Source: Alistipes sp. (lineage in GTDB: Bacteria; Bacteroidota; Bacteroidia; Bacteroidales; Rikenellaceae). Taken from it: a stretch of 64,000 nucleotides of DNA. The stretch spans positions 113,399 through 177,398 of the forward strand of contig JAFNXN010000004.1 in NCBI GenBank assembly GCA_017379015.1, in the 5' to 3' direction. Numbering within the stretch: position 1 is the first letter of the stretch; each line of letters opens with the position of its first letter. Below are positions 19,039-27,702 of the stretch, piece by piece. Position numbers and translations under genes: made by a program. The notes under the pieces were generated by a model, which saw nothing but the letters and a program-made list of their open reading frames with translations, was not told where the DNA came from and did no database searches.

Positions 19039-20280
19039 ATGGGTATAGAGTTTAACATAGCACATAGATTATCTAGCCGCCGATATGGACTCCGTGCCGG
19101 TGTTATGGAGCGTGTTGCCTCTATAGCAACAACATTCAGTGTGGCAGTGATCATTGTAACTCTATCGGTTGTCGATGGATTTAAGGTAAATATAGATAAT
19201 CTGCTTAGTGGTGCTGCTTCGGATATAATGGTAACAGCACCCGATAGTCGAGGAGTAGTATCGGCATCTACCATCAAGCATAGCTCTCAGATAACAGATA
19301 TTTTTGAGCGTTGTGGCGTGGTGCGCTACTCACCTTACCTAGCCAAAGAGGGTGTCATCAAGAGTGATGATAATATCTTAGGTGTATTGCTTAAGGGTGT
19401 CGACTCGCTTTATGATTGTAGTTTCTTTGCCGAGCACCTCGTTGAGGGAGAGCTACCGCGACTTGGTATAGAGCCTAGGGCAAAGGATGTGATTATATCG
19501 CAACGCGTGGCACGTAAGATGGATCTTGATTTAGACGACCGCATTGAGATGGTGTTTGTCGATAGTGAGGGTGCTCTTTTGCGTGATCGTTTTTCAATAT
19601 CTGGTATCTTTGATACGGGTCTTGATATTATTGATAATAGTTTGGTAATTAGTGATATACGTAATGTTGATAGATTTTACAACAGAGGACAAGATCGCAT
19701 CACTGGCTACGAGCTATGGATTGATAAAAATAGCGATAAGCTAGAGGTAGCAGATAGACTCAATAGTGAGTTTATCGATCTATATCTTAACTCTTCGATA
19801 AATGTTGAGGCCTTCACCTTTGATATGATCTATCCAACGCTCTATGGATGGCTCGCAACGCACGATGTCAATGCTCTGTTTATCACTATTATAATGATCA
19901 TAGTCTCGTTGCTCAATATGACCACGGCACTTCTAATCATTGTGCTTGAGCGTCAACGTATGATTGGTGAGTTACGAGCCATGGGCATGAAGCAGCGTTC
20001 GGTGGTTAGGATCTTTATCTTTAGAGCGATGTTTATCATTGTGCGAGGAGTTATTGTAGGAACTATGATAGGAGTTCTACTATCTCTTGTGCAGAACTAT
20101 TTTGGCATAGTTCCACTACCTTCAGATGGATATATTCTTACCACCGTGCCAGCATCATTGTGTTGGGGACGATGGGTTTTAGCCGTGTTGGCAACCATAG
20201 CTCTGACACTTGTTATGATGATCATTCCAGCACTTTTAGCATCACGTGTATCACCGTCCAAAGCAATAAGATACGAGTAA
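19039..20280 (+). CDS. FtsX-like (LolC/E-type) ABC transporter permease
   Basis: A 413-residue inner-membrane protein: one helix at about 25-48, a large periplasmic MacB-like domain (about 50-270), then three helices near 275-300, 325-355 and 375-405. This four-helix layout is typical of LolC/LolE, MacB and FtsX. Relatives annotated LolE extract lipoproteins from the inner membrane with a LolD ATPase; no ATPase gene is adjacent, so the partner must be encoded elsewhere. It is first of a four-gene run with menG and two exported proteins. Confidence 0.87.
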   Translation: MGIEFNIAHRLSSRRYGLRAGVMERVASIATTFSVAVIIVTLSVVDGFKVNIDNLLSGAASDIMVTAPDSRGVVSASTIKHSSQITDIFERCGVVRYSPYLAKEGVIKSDDNILGVLLKGVDSLYDCSFFAEHLVEGELPRLGIEPRAKDVIISQRVARKMDLDLDDRIEMVFVDSEGALLRDRFSISGIFDTGLDIIDNSLVISDIRNVDRFYNRGQDRITGYELWIDKNSDKLEVADRLNSEFIDLYLNSSINVEAFTFDMIYPTLYGWLATHDVNALFITIIMIIVSLLNMTTALLIIVLERQRMIGELRAMGMKQRSVVRIFIFRAMFIIVRGVIVGTMIGVLLSLVQNYFGIVPLPSDGYILTTVPASLCWGRWVLAVLATIALTLVMMIIPALLASRVSPSKAIRYE

Positions 20281-20296
20281 ATTAGTTATATAAAGT

Positions 20297-21016
20297 ATGA
20301 AACCGTATAACCAAGATCAAACCAAGAAGGAGCAAGTGGAGCAGATGTTCGATAATATTGCCCCCACGTACGACAGTCTTAACCATATTCTCTCTTTCAA
20401 CATAGATCGTATTTGGCGTCGTCGCGTTATGCGTATTGTGCGTCAGATGCGTCCCACAAATATTATTGATGTAGCTACAGGCACGGCTGACCTAGCTATC
20501 GAGATGGCTAAGCGATGTGATGGTGTTCAGATCTTGGGTGTTGACCTCTCGGAGGAGATGCTCTCGGTGGCACGCCGAAAGATCGACAATGGTGGCTTTG
20601 CCGACCGTATTAGGGTGTTGAAGGGTGATGCCGAGAATCTCGATTTTGTTGAGTCTGAGTCGATGGATGTGGCGACGGTGGCTTTTGGAGTTCGTAACTT
20701 TGAAAACCTTGAGAGGGGTATTCAGGAGATCTATCGCACATTGAAGCCTGGTGCATCGCTTGTGGTTTTGGAGTTCTCAATACCTCGCAATCCACTTATT
20801 AGGTGGGTCTATGCACAATATTCTCACAGACTGCTTCCTCGTGTGGGAGCACTTCTGTCGAAAGATCGTAAGGCATACGACTATCTCCCCGACTCTGTGG
20901 AGGAGTTCCCCTCACCCGATAGGTTTGCTCTCTTACTACGCGAAGCAGGTTTTAGGAGTGTTGAGCTACGTTCGCAGAGCTTTGGAATAGCGCACATATA
21001 TGTTGCAGTAAAGTAA
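20297..21016 (+). CDS. ubiE: demethylmenaquinone methyltransferase
   Basis: A 239-residue class I SAM-dependent methyltransferase. Family signatures are YDSLNHILSFNIDRIWRR, the SAM-binding IIDVATGTADLAIEMA (56-71) and the C-terminal block RLLPRVGALLSKDRKAYDYL. It catalyses the last step of menaquinone synthesis (MenG activity); anaerobic Bacteroidales use menaquinone, so the demethylmenaquinone role is preferred over ubiquinone. It begins 16 nt after the permease and is followed after 5 nt by an exported protein. Confidence 0.95.
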   Translation: MKPYNQDQTKKEQVEQMFDNIAPTYDSLNHILSFNIDRIWRRRVMRIVRQMRPTNIIDVATGTADLAIEMAKRCDGVQILGVDLSEEMLSVARRKIDNGGFADRIRVLKGDAENLDFVESESMDVATVAFGVRNFENLERGIQEIYRTLKPGASLVVLEFSIPRNPLIRWVYAQYSHRLLPRVGALLSKDRKAYDYLPDSVEEFPSPDRFALLLREAGFRSVELRSQSFGIAHIYVAVK

Positions 21017-21021
21017 GTGTT

Positions 21022-21525
21022 ATGAAGATATTTAGATATTTCGCTGTGCTGCTCGTGGCACTATTTACCTTTAACAGTGCGAAGGCAGATATTCTCGATA
21101 AGTTTCACTTAGAGCGATTTATCACCGTTACGCACATGTCCTCGTCGGGCTTAAACCTCTGGGTTGAGGTGCGTAGCGACTGGGCACATACGTTGGTTGT
21201 GAAGAGAGGTGTGGTCGATGTTATGATGCATGGCGAGAAGGTGGCAACCATCGAGCTTCGCGATAAGGTTGTGATACCGAAACGCTCTACAACAAAGGTA
21301 CTTATACCCATTCGTTTTAGTGCGCGAAACACCTTCACGCTGCAACGAGTATTGCGACATTTGATTGAAGATGGAGGGCTTAACACCACTATAAGTTACC
21401 GTTTCAGAGCTGGACTTAAGATATTGAAACTGAATTTTTCAGAGAAAAATGTTGCAGTTTCTGAAATTTTAGATAACTTCGCGTTATCAAATGAGACTTT
21501 ACGAGAGCTTCTAAAGCTTATTTAA
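21022..21525 (+). CDS. exported hypothetical protein, LEA-2/WHy-like
   Basis: 167 residues with a clear signal peptide (MKIFRYFAVLLVALFTFNSAKA). The mature part alternates hydrophobic beta-strands and includes a segment LNLWVEVRSDWAHTLVVKRG followed by IPKRSTTKVLIPIRF, similar in rhythm to the Ig-like LEA-14/WHy fold found in small periplasmic proteins. No catalytic motif is visible. It sits 5 nt after menG and 13 nt before the next exported protein. The fold assignment is tentative and the function unknown. Confidence 0.8.
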   Translation: MKIFRYFAVLLVALFTFNSAKADILDKFHLERFITVTHMSSSGLNLWVEVRSDWAHTLVVKRGVVDVMMHGEKVATIELRDKVVIPKRSTTKVLIPIRFSARNTFTLQRVLRHLIEDGGLNTTISYRFRAGLKILKLNFSEKNVAVSEILDNFALSNETLRELLKLI

Positions 21526-21538
21526 CAGTTTAAAGTAG

Positions 21539-22186
21539 ATGAAGAGAGTATTTTTACTGCTTGTAGCATTTATCGTTGCATCGAGTGTTTGTGCCTCGGC
21601 ACAGCGCATCTCGGTGATGAAGAGTACGCTCACTGATGGGGGTGCTACAGGCTCTATAATTATTACCGAGGACGAGGGTGTTCAGCAGGCTATCTCCTAT
21701 ATGGAGAGCAGAACTTCTACCCCCTCTACGGCTAAGGGTTACCGTCTCGTTATCTACCACGACTCTGAGCAGTTTGCCAATGAGCGTGCTTCACGAGTTC
21801 TTAGTAGTTTTCGTAATGTCTACAAGAGCATAAGCTCTTATCTCTCGGTGGAGAGTCCTACGTTTAGAGTCCTTGTTGGCGATTGTTTTAATCGTGATGA
21901 GTTGGCTATATTGCAAAACTATCTTAAGCATAGCTATCCCGATGCAGCTATTAGCGAGGTAGATCTTCCACTCCGAATACTTCTTCGTTACCAGGGTACA
22001 AACAATATGAAGATAGAGCGTAGCGGAAGTGTTGTTACTGAGGGTGCCGAGATTCAGCAACTCGAAGTTAGCGAGCAGGGTGGTGAGCTGAACGATGGTC
22101 AGGATGTCCCTGTTATTGAGACACCTCAGGATATAGCTCAAAGCTCTGTAGGAGGATCATCCAATGAGGGTGTAGTTGCAGAATAG
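21539..22186 (+). CDS. exported SPOR-domain-like protein
   Basis: 215 residues: signal peptide MKRVFLLLVAFIVASSVCASA, then a region (about 65-150) with the SPOR pattern YRLVIYHDSEQFANERASRV...FRVLVGDCFNRDELAIL, and a low-complexity Glu/Gln/Val tail. SPOR domains bind denuded glycan strands of peptidoglycan, often at division sites. It is last in the permease-menG operon. Similarity is by pattern only; binding is inference. Confidence 0.78.
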   Translation: MKRVFLLLVAFIVASSVCASAQRISVMKSTLTDGGATGSIIITEDEGVQQAISYMESRTSTPSTAKGYRLVIYHDSEQFANERASRVLSSFRNVYKSISSYLSVESPTFRVLVGDCFNRDELAILQNYLKHSYPDAAISEVDLPLRILLRYQGTNNMKIERSGSVVTEGAEIQQLEVSEQGGELNDGQDVPVIETPQDIAQSSVGGSSNEGVVAE

Positions 22187-22249
22187 ATATGGCTTAGACA
22201 TTTAATTTAGGTGTTACACACTATTATAAACTTTAAAACCAATACTATT

Positions 22250-22522
22250 ATGAAGAAGATGTTTGTTATTGCAGCTATGTTTGCTGCTGCATCTATGGTT
22301 GCTTGCTGTGGCGAGCAGAAGGCTAAGGAGGCTGAGGCATGCTGCGAGAAGACTGAGTGCACTGGTGAGTGCACTGGTGAGTGCGCTGGTGAGTGTGAGA
22401 AGGCTGAGGCTGAGTGCTGCGGCGAGTGCGCTAAGACTGAGGAGGTTGCTCCTGAGGCTCCAGCTGCTGAGGAGGCACCTGCTGCTGAGGAGGCTGCTCC
22501 TGAGGCTCCAGCTGCTGAGTAA
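22250..22522 (+). CDS. Cys-rich small lipoprotein with acidic Ala/Pro tail
   Basis: 90 residues from the ATG at 22250 (an in-frame ATG 39 nt earlier lacks a signal). A lipoprotein signal MKKMFVIAAMFAAASMVAC leads to a mature part with about a dozen cysteines in units such as TGECTGECAGEC and ECCGECAK, followed by an EAPAAEEAPAAEEAAPEA tail. The DNA shows 12-bp tandem units (GAGTGCACTGGT variants) at 22367-22403. The cysteine pattern suggests metal binding or a redox role, as in metallothionein-like peptides, but no family was recognised. It is monocistronic with its own terminator. Confidence 0.8.
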   Translation: MKKMFVIAAMFAAASMVACCGEQKAKEAEACCEKTECTGECTGECAGECEKAEAECCGECAKTEEVAPEAPAAEEAPAAEEAAPEAPAAE

Positions 22523-22559
22523 TGCATGATTATCCCATTAAAAGGATATAGTCATTATG

Positions 22560-22595
22560 ATGAGGGTGACCGCAAAGGTTGCCCTCATTTCTTTT
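22560..22595 (+). terminator. intrinsic terminator of the Cys-rich lipoprotein gene
   Basis: ATGAGGGTGACC (22560-22571) pairs with GGTTGCCCTCAT (22577-22588), then TTCTTTT. Confidence 0.85.
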
Positions 22596-22605
22596 ATATT
22601 GATGT

Positions 22606-23370
22606 CTACTCTTTGTATATGCGATGGGCAGATATTCGCAGTGCGTAGTCGCCATCATACCAGTCGATAACTCCTGTTAGTGTGCAACTCTGATCAGGTA
22701 TTGGCTCCGAGGCGTAGTTGCAGGCGTGATGAACAACGACACGTAGTGTGTCGCGACCATCGCTAAAGTGACGTAGTGAAGTGGCATAACCAGATGCAGA
22801 GTTGCTATCTATATCGCACCATCTCTTGCCATGCTCCTCGGCTATGAGGCGTAGATGGCTAAGTTTCACGTAGCTAAGTGCCGTTTGACTCGTCATCTCC
22901 TCGATACTAATATCTTTAGCATCTATCATGCCGCGGTACATATCGACGCTCTCTATATGGTTGAATAGCACCTCGTCGCTGACCATATCCACGGCATATC
23001 CCTCCGTGGGTGCTAATCCGATAACGGGACGTCCTCCCTCCCAACCAATATTGAGTCCCGAGCAGTTTAAGCGTACGAATGCCGAGAGGGGTAGTACCCT
23101 CTCCACATGGTCGCTCTCGAGCTTAAGCTCTATGCCACCTGTGTTGTCAGCAATGACGGCGGCATGTTCCACCTCTCGAAGTTTATCGTTTGCCACAATG
23201 TAGCCCTCGATGTAGATATCCTCGGTGATTCTCTTGCTCCACTCACTATTCATCGACTGTAGATATGCTATCGACACCCCTCGACGCTCGGTGTGGTGGT
23301 GGCTCGGTGAGCAGGCCACAACAAGAGTTATGATTAGGGTTAGACTAATGTTTCTGGCAGTCACTCTCAT
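22606..23370 (-). CDS. DUF5689-like lipoprotein (second of a tandem pair)
   Basis: 254 residues with a lipoprotein signal ending VVAC. A core segment, TEDIYIEGYIVANDKLREVE followed by AAVIADNTGGIELKLES, matches the DUF5689 pattern seen in Bacteroidota surface lipoproteins; the fold is OB-like. Its start overlaps the end of the upstream paralogue by 26 nt, so translation is probably coupled. The two proteins share layout but are clearly diverged. The function of the family is not known; it is often part of adhesin or carbohydrate-binding proteins. Confidence 0.78.
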   Translation of the reverse strand: MRVTARNISLTLIITLVVACSPSHHHTERRGVSIAYLQSMNSEWSKRITEDIYIEGYIVANDKLREVEHAAVIADNTGGIELKLESDHVERVLPLSAFVRLNCSGLNIGWEGGRPVIGLAPTEGYAVDMVSDEVLFNHIESVDMYRGMIDAKDISIEEMTSQTALSYVKLSHLRLIAEEHGKRWCDIDSNSASGYATSLRHFSDGRDTLRVVVHHACNYASEPIPDQSCTLTGVIDWYDGDYALRISAHRIYKE

Positions 23371-24130
23371 AGCGCATCTTGAGTGAGTAGTACTCTCTTG
23401 TGTTGGGGTGTTTGATCTGTTGTAGAATACCCTCGATAGCTACCTCTGTGTTGGGTATCTTTCGTTCTGCGTATGTGGCATATTCGCTGGTGTAGACCAC
23501 GATAGTGTCACTTCGCTCATCGACAAACGTAGCATACTCCCTCCAGCGAGCGTCGCTTAGGATCTCTCCAGTAGTAGTATCTATCGACGTGGAGGCTACG
23601 AGTTGAAGCCTCTCTATGCGTGTTAGCTCTCCGCACATAGAGCCTTTAAGCTCGTTTATCTGACGCGGTGTGGCTTGGCGTTTTGCGATACTCGTGCCAC
23701 GAACTACCACCTCGTCGATTCTTACTTGCGATTGTAGGTAGTCGACACCATAGCGTTTATCGGCTCTACCCACCTCTAGAGTGCCGTAGTTATATTGTGC
23801 AGCGCACCCTTTGAGTCGAAGAGCTAGCTCCACGCCTTCGGGATACTCCCTATGTGTGTTATACAGGTCAACGAGCAGCACCATGCCTCCCGTATCATCC
23901 TCTATGGCTATCTGCTTATAGAAGTTACCCTCTCTATCTGATGATGTTACACGTCCAACGACGATGACATCATCGTTGATTGTGACAGATGAGCTGGGTG
24001 ATATATAGCCACGCAGATCTCCAATCGAGATATTGGCAGAGGGCAGTGTGCTCTTCGTATCTTCATGCTCGATAGACGTGCTACATCCTACGATGAGCAG
24101 CGCAGAGATGGTGGCTAATAGTAGAATCAT
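23345..24130 (-). CDS. DUF5689 lipoprotein (first of a tandem pair)
   Basis: 261 residues; lipobox LIVGC directly after a short hydrophobic signal. The stretch INDDVIVVGRVTSSDREGNF followed by YKQIAIEDDTGGMVLLVD is a textbook DUF5689 segment. The gene starts 7 nt after serB and overlaps the next paralogue, giving an unusual operon of phosphoserine phosphatase with two surface lipoproteins. Mature protein is expected at the periplasmic face or cell surface. No enzymatic residues are evident. Confidence 0.82.
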   Translation of the reverse strand: MILLLATISALLIVGCSTSIEHEDTKSTLPSANISIGDLRGYISPSSSVTINDDVIVVGRVTSSDREGNFYKQIAIEDDTGGMVLLVDLYNTHREYPEGVELALRLKGCAAQYNYGTLEVGRADKRYGVDYLQSQVRIDEVVVRGTSIAKRQATPRQINELKGSMCGELTRIERLQLVASTSIDTTTGEILSDARWREYATFVDERSDTIVVYTSEYATYAERKIPNTEVAIEGILQQIKHPNTREYYSLKMRYESDCQKH

Positions 24131-24137
24131 ACGATGA

Positions 24138-25367
24138 TTACTTCTTGCTCTCTACCCATGAGTCTTTGAGTCCGAGGAAGTAGAGTATGCCATCAAGACC
24201 TACTGTTGAGATCGACTGGCTTGCTGTGGCACGCACCTTGGGTTTAGCGTGGAATGCAATGCCAAGACCTGCGATGTTGAGCATTGGTAGGTCGTTAGCA
24301 CCATCGCCCACAGCCACAGACTGCTGAATATCGATATTCTCGAACTGGCATAGTAGGCGTAGTAGCTCCGCCTTGCGTGCTCCGTCGACAATCTCGCCTG
24401 TGTAGCGTCCTGTGAGCTTGCCATCCTCAACCTCGAGCTCGTTGGCATATACATAGTCGAAGCCGAAGCGACGCTTCAGGTAGTTGCCGAAGTATGTGAA
24501 GCCACCCGAGAGAATGGCAGTCTTATATCCCACGCGCTTGAGGATGGTCATCATGCGGTCTACACCCTCGGTGATGGGAAGGTTTACTGCGATATCCTCC
24601 ATCACGCTCACGTCCAAGCCTTTGAGCAATGCTACGCGCTCCTTGAAACTCTCGCGGAAGTCAATCTCGCCGCGCATAGCTCGCTCGGTGATGTCGCGCA
24701 CCTCCTTACCCACGCCAGCACGGTCGGCAAGCTCGTCGATAACCTCTGTGGTGATCAGCGTAGAGTCCATATCGAAACATATCAGTCGTCGTGAACGGCG
24801 GAAGATACCATCCTTCTGGAATGAGATGTCTACGCCTCCGTCGGTAGCTATGCGCATCAGAGCGCGCTGGAAGTCGCCCTTGTCCGAGAGTGTGCCACGC
24901 ACCGAGAACTCGATACTTGTCTTTGGCGTACGCTCATCCTCGAGTAGCGGCATGCGTCCCGTAAGACGGTTGATATCGTCGATGTTAAGCCCCTCGTCCG
25001 ATATTGCACGCGTCACTGCCGAGATGTGCTCAGCGGTGATCTTGCGTCCTACGAGGGTTATGATATAGCGGTTTTTGCCCTGTCCTGTTACCCAGTTGCT
25101 ATACTGCTCGACGGTGATAGGCTCAAAGCGAATGGTGATGTTCATCTCCGATGCCTTGAATAGCAACTCCTTCATGATCTGTCCCGAGCGGTCGGGGGTT
25201 GTCATAAAGAGTATGCCGAGCGTGAGCGACTGGTGGATGTTCGACTGACCGATGTCGAGGATGAAGGCATCGTGACGTGCGAGGATGCCTGTGAGCGAGG
25301 ATGTAAGTCCTGGCTTATCTTCGCCAGAGATATTTATCTGGATTATTTCTATATTATCAAGCTTCAT
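24138..25367 (-). CDS. serB: phosphoserine phosphatase with N-terminal ACT domains
   Basis: 409 residues. Two ACT-like regulatory domains occupy about 1-180 (QINISGEDKPGLTSSLTGIL at the start); the HAD phosphatase follows with FDMDST near 198-203 (nucleophile and acid Asp), the SGGFTYF motif II Ser, and GDGANDLPML. It makes L-serine from O-phosphoserine, the final step of serine synthesis, in the cytoplasm; the ACT domains suggest amino-acid feedback. It heads an operon with two DUF5689 lipoproteins. Confidence 0.96.
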   Translation of the reverse strand: MKLDNIEIIQINISGEDKPGLTSSLTGILARHDAFILDIGQSNIHQSLTLGILFMTTPDRSGQIMKELLFKASEMNITIRFEPITVEQYSNWVTGQGKNRYIITLVGRKITAEHISAVTRAISDEGLNIDDINRLTGRMPLLEDERTPKTSIEFSVRGTLSDKGDFQRALMRIATDGGVDISFQKDGIFRRSRRLICFDMDSTLITTEVIDELADRAGVGKEVRDITERAMRGEIDFRESFKERVALLKGLDVSVMEDIAVNLPITEGVDRMMTILKRVGYKTAILSGGFTYFGNYLKRRFGFDYVYANELEVEDGKLTGRYTGEIVDGARKAELLRLLCQFENIDIQQSVAVGDGANDLPMLNIAGLGIAFHAKPKVRATASQSISTVGLDGILYFLGLKDSWVESKK

Positions 25368-25395
25368 AACGATATATAATTATATGTATTACGTA

Positions 25396-25403
25396 CAAAG
25401 ATA
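25396..25403 (-). promoter_or_regulatory. -7 element upstream of serB
   Basis: CAAAGATA on plus is TATCTTTG on minus, 29 nt before the serB start; the -33 TTTG equivalent is only 12 nt away (25416-25419). Confidence 0.5.
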
Positions 25404-25426
25404 ATGATTTATTTGCAAAATTTAAT

Positions 25427-25434
25427 TAACTTTG
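25427..25434 (+). promoter_or_regulatory. -7 element upstream of the DUF5606 gene
   Basis: TAACTTTG, 45 nt before the start at 25479. TTTG at 25412-25415 lies 11 nt upstream. Confidence 0.5.
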
Positions 25435-25478
25435 CGTCGATAATAGGATTTCAATTTTAAATTTATTGATACACAACT

Positions 25479-25901
25479 ATGGAATTAAAGGATATTTTGG
25501 CTATCTCAGGTCAGCCCGGTTTGTATAAGTTCGTGGCGCAGTCTATGCGTGGCGTTATTGTTGAGTCGCTTCTCGATGGTAAGCGTATGAATGCTTCGGC
25601 AACCTCTCGCGTAAGTGCCCTTACAGAGATCTCAATGTTCACTGAGGGTGAGGATATTGCCCTTGCAGATGTATTCACAAATATCTGGAACTATACCGAG
25701 GGTAAGCAGGCTATCTCACACAAGGAGTCGCCTGAGAAGATCAAAGAGGAGTTTGCAAAGGTTCTTCCTGAGTACGACCGCGAGAGAGTTCACGTATCGG
25801 ATATGAAGAAGTGCTTTGCTTGGTACAATATCTTGGTTGAGGCTGGCTTCACCGAGTTTAAGCTCCCAACAGCCGAGGCAGAGGAGCAGACTGAGGAGTA
25901 G
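25479..25901 (+). CDS. DUF5606 family protein
   Basis: A 140-residue soluble protein starting MELKDILAISGQPGLYKFVA, the conserved opening of the Bacteroidota DUF5606 family, with a second conserved part (ESPEKIKEEFAKVLPEYDRERVHVSDMKK) that pairs with it in this family. There is no signal peptide. The short SH3-like N-terminal part and helical C-terminal part are well conserved among Bacteroidetes but have no assigned function. Own promoter, own terminator. Confidence 0.88.
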   Translation: MELKDILAISGQPGLYKFVAQSMRGVIVESLLDGKRMNASATSRVSALTEISMFTEGEDIALADVFTNIWNYTEGKQAISHKESPEKIKEEFAKVLPEYDRERVHVSDMKKCFAWYNILVEAGFTEFKLPTAEAEEQTEE

Positions 25902-25920
25902 GCATAGTAAATGTTAAGTA

Positions 25921-25957
25921 TAATGGGGATAGCTAGTTTGATTAGCTATCCCCATTA
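25921..25957. terminator. 15-bp perfect hairpin between convergent genes
   Basis: TAATGGGGATAGCTA (25921-25935) pairs perfectly with 25943-25957 over a 7-nt loop. A weak T tract (TCTTTG) follows on plus; it may serve both the DUF5606 gene and the cotH-like gene. Confidence 0.75.
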
Positions 25958-25973
25958 TCTTTGTCCTTAACGG

Positions 25974-27509
25974 CTATTTCGAGGGTATCGACGCAGCCTT
26001 AACCTTGAAGAAGTTCATCGACGAGCCAGCATCTAAGAGGCGGTAGTCGTAGATGTTACCCCACTTTGCTGGGCGATCCTTGATCTCGCAATCCTCCTCA
26101 GTGTCGTTGACCACATAGTCGCGAATCATCAAGTGCCAGCCGTTTATGCGATTTATAGATGCCTCGTAGTGGAAGAGGTTCTTCGATGGGTCGATAAGCT
26201 CGTTAAGTGCCTCGACATAGATCGCGCGGTAGTCGTCATACTGAAGTATCTTGCCAATAAGCGGGTTACGTCCTGTGTCGCCCCAATGTAGAGGGTCTTG
26301 ACGGCCCGAGTCGCTCTGCACGCCGCAGTTGCTCGATGTGCCGAGTGAGTTATCGTAGTCGTAGGGGATAAAGAAAAATTTGTAGTTGTTCTTATCCGAC
26401 GAGTTGAAGTAGATGTAGAAGTTGTTGCAGTTGTTCCAGTAGTCGTCCCACATGCCCACAGCTACATTCACGGCGTAGGTGCGAAGCAGTAGTCGTACGT
26501 CGCACACCGAGGCTATCCAGTCGTGGAAATCCTGACCTGTGCGCTGTGTGAGATTCTTTGTGAACTCACGAAGCTGTGCCTTTGCCGCCTCGAAATTCTC
26601 GATGTTGCTCTTCAACTCGTAGGTGTAGTTTGCGCCCGAGTCATCGTCGAAGTGTATCGACACGTTGTTCATGTCGTTATAGTTGAGCGTTGCACCCCAT
26701 CGACACTTCCATAGGTTGTGTTTATGGTCGCCAAAGAGCTCTTTACGCTTCTTGACATACTTGTCGTCGATAGCCTCAATCTGCTCATATACACCATAGT
26801 ATGCAGCCTTTGAGTCGCCCTTGACGTGTATCCATAGGCGGCAGTATGAGCTGTATGGCGCAGTCCATATTCCGAAGCGGCGGAAGAGGTCGTAGCAGTA
26901 CAGCTCGCGGCAGTAGGCGCGATCGTCCTTATGCCATTTGAGATGTAGCTTACGCACGTTGTGCAGCTCGTGAGCATCATCTTTCTGATATTTGCGAAGG
27001 TTGAGCATGAAGTGGCAGTGGTGCCAGTCGGCATTATCTCTCTTGTGTGTCTCGCCACCATTGCCCTCGGGACGCTTGCGCGAGGTGTTTCCTCTGAGGC
27101 GTAGACCTGCATCATTAAAGGTATGTGTCTCACCCTTAGACTTATATGTCACGTCGCAGTGTATATACTGTGCTGTGTTGCTATCGCGGTCATACTCCTT
27201 GAGTAGTGCGTTCCACTGCTCCTCTGTAACCTCGATGTAGATCTCTGGGAGGTTGTTCATATCGAAGACCCAGTCGAGCTCACCCACCGCCCATGAGGTG
27301 TTGGGGTAGTCCTCTGTAGGAGGAGGTGTCTGGGTGTTATTATCATCGTCATCATCAGGCTCTTGAGTGCCATTGTCTGGCTCCTTGTCATCGTCGTCGG
27401 GAGTCTGCTCGCCCGATGGAGGGTAGAACATTATCTCTTCTGTACAACTAGTTAGGCTGAACGTAAGAAGTAGTGTTGCAATGGTTAAGATCTTAAAGAT
27501 TGTGTTCAT
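25974..27509 (-). CDS. CotH-like kinase-fold lipoprotein
   Basis: A 511-residue lipoprotein (lipobox LTSC, Cys22), then an Asp/Glu/Pro/Thr-rich linker at about 31-68, then a CotH domain. LRLRGNTSRKRP resembles the CotH substrate-loop region, GVYEQIEAIDDKYVKKR carries the helix after the ATP lid, and FFIPYDYDNSLGT carries the metal-binding Asp pair of the atypical kinase. CotH of Bacillus phosphorylates spore-coat proteins; Bacteroidales do not sporulate, so the substrate must be another surface protein. Activity is inference. Confidence 0.87.
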   Translation of the reverse strand: MNTIFKILTIATLLLTFSLTSCTEEIMFYPPSGEQTPDDDDKEPDNGTQEPDDDDDNNTQTPPPTEDYPNTSWAVGELDWVFDMNNLPEIYIEVTEEQWNALLKEYDRDSNTAQYIHCDVTYKSKGETHTFNDAGLRLRGNTSRKRPEGNGGETHKRDNADWHHCHFMLNLRKYQKDDAHELHNVRKLHLKWHKDDRAYCRELYCYDLFRRFGIWTAPYSSYCRLWIHVKGDSKAAYYGVYEQIEAIDDKYVKKRKELFGDHKHNLWKCRWGATLNYNDMNNVSIHFDDDSGANYTYELKSNIENFEAAKAQLREFTKNLTQRTGQDFHDWIASVCDVRLLLRTYAVNVAVGMWDDYWNNCNNFYIYFNSSDKNNYKFFFIPYDYDNSLGTSSNCGVQSDSGRQDPLHWGDTGRNPLIGKILQYDDYRAIYVEALNELIDPSKNLFHYEASINRINGWHLMIRDYVVNDTEEDCEIKDRPAKWGNIYDYRLLDAGSSMNFFKVKAASIPSK

Positions 27510-27690
27510 ATCTTAAGCAATGTTATTTATTTCGTAAATATCGTTTCGATGTTTGTTGGATCTTTTCTCGTGCAAAAATAGTAAAAAATTTCTATTGCTC
27601 ATGCTATTACCTAATTAATAAGGTTGTAGCTAGTATAAATATAATAGATGTATTATCCCGCTTGCTTGGAGTATATTAGAAAAAAATTCA

Positions 27691-27698
27691 TATATTTG
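27691..27698 (+). promoter_or_regulatory. -7 element overlapping the start of the TPR regulator
   Basis: TATATTTG lies only 4 nt before the GTG start at 27703, so the mRNA would be leaderless or nearly so, unless another promoter lies further upstream. Confidence 0.45.
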
Positions 27699-27702
27699 TA
27701 GT

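Noticed and set aside
24484-25068. A plus-strand frame of 194 codons
   Set aside because: Antisense to serB, with low-complexity Ser/Arg/Met composition.
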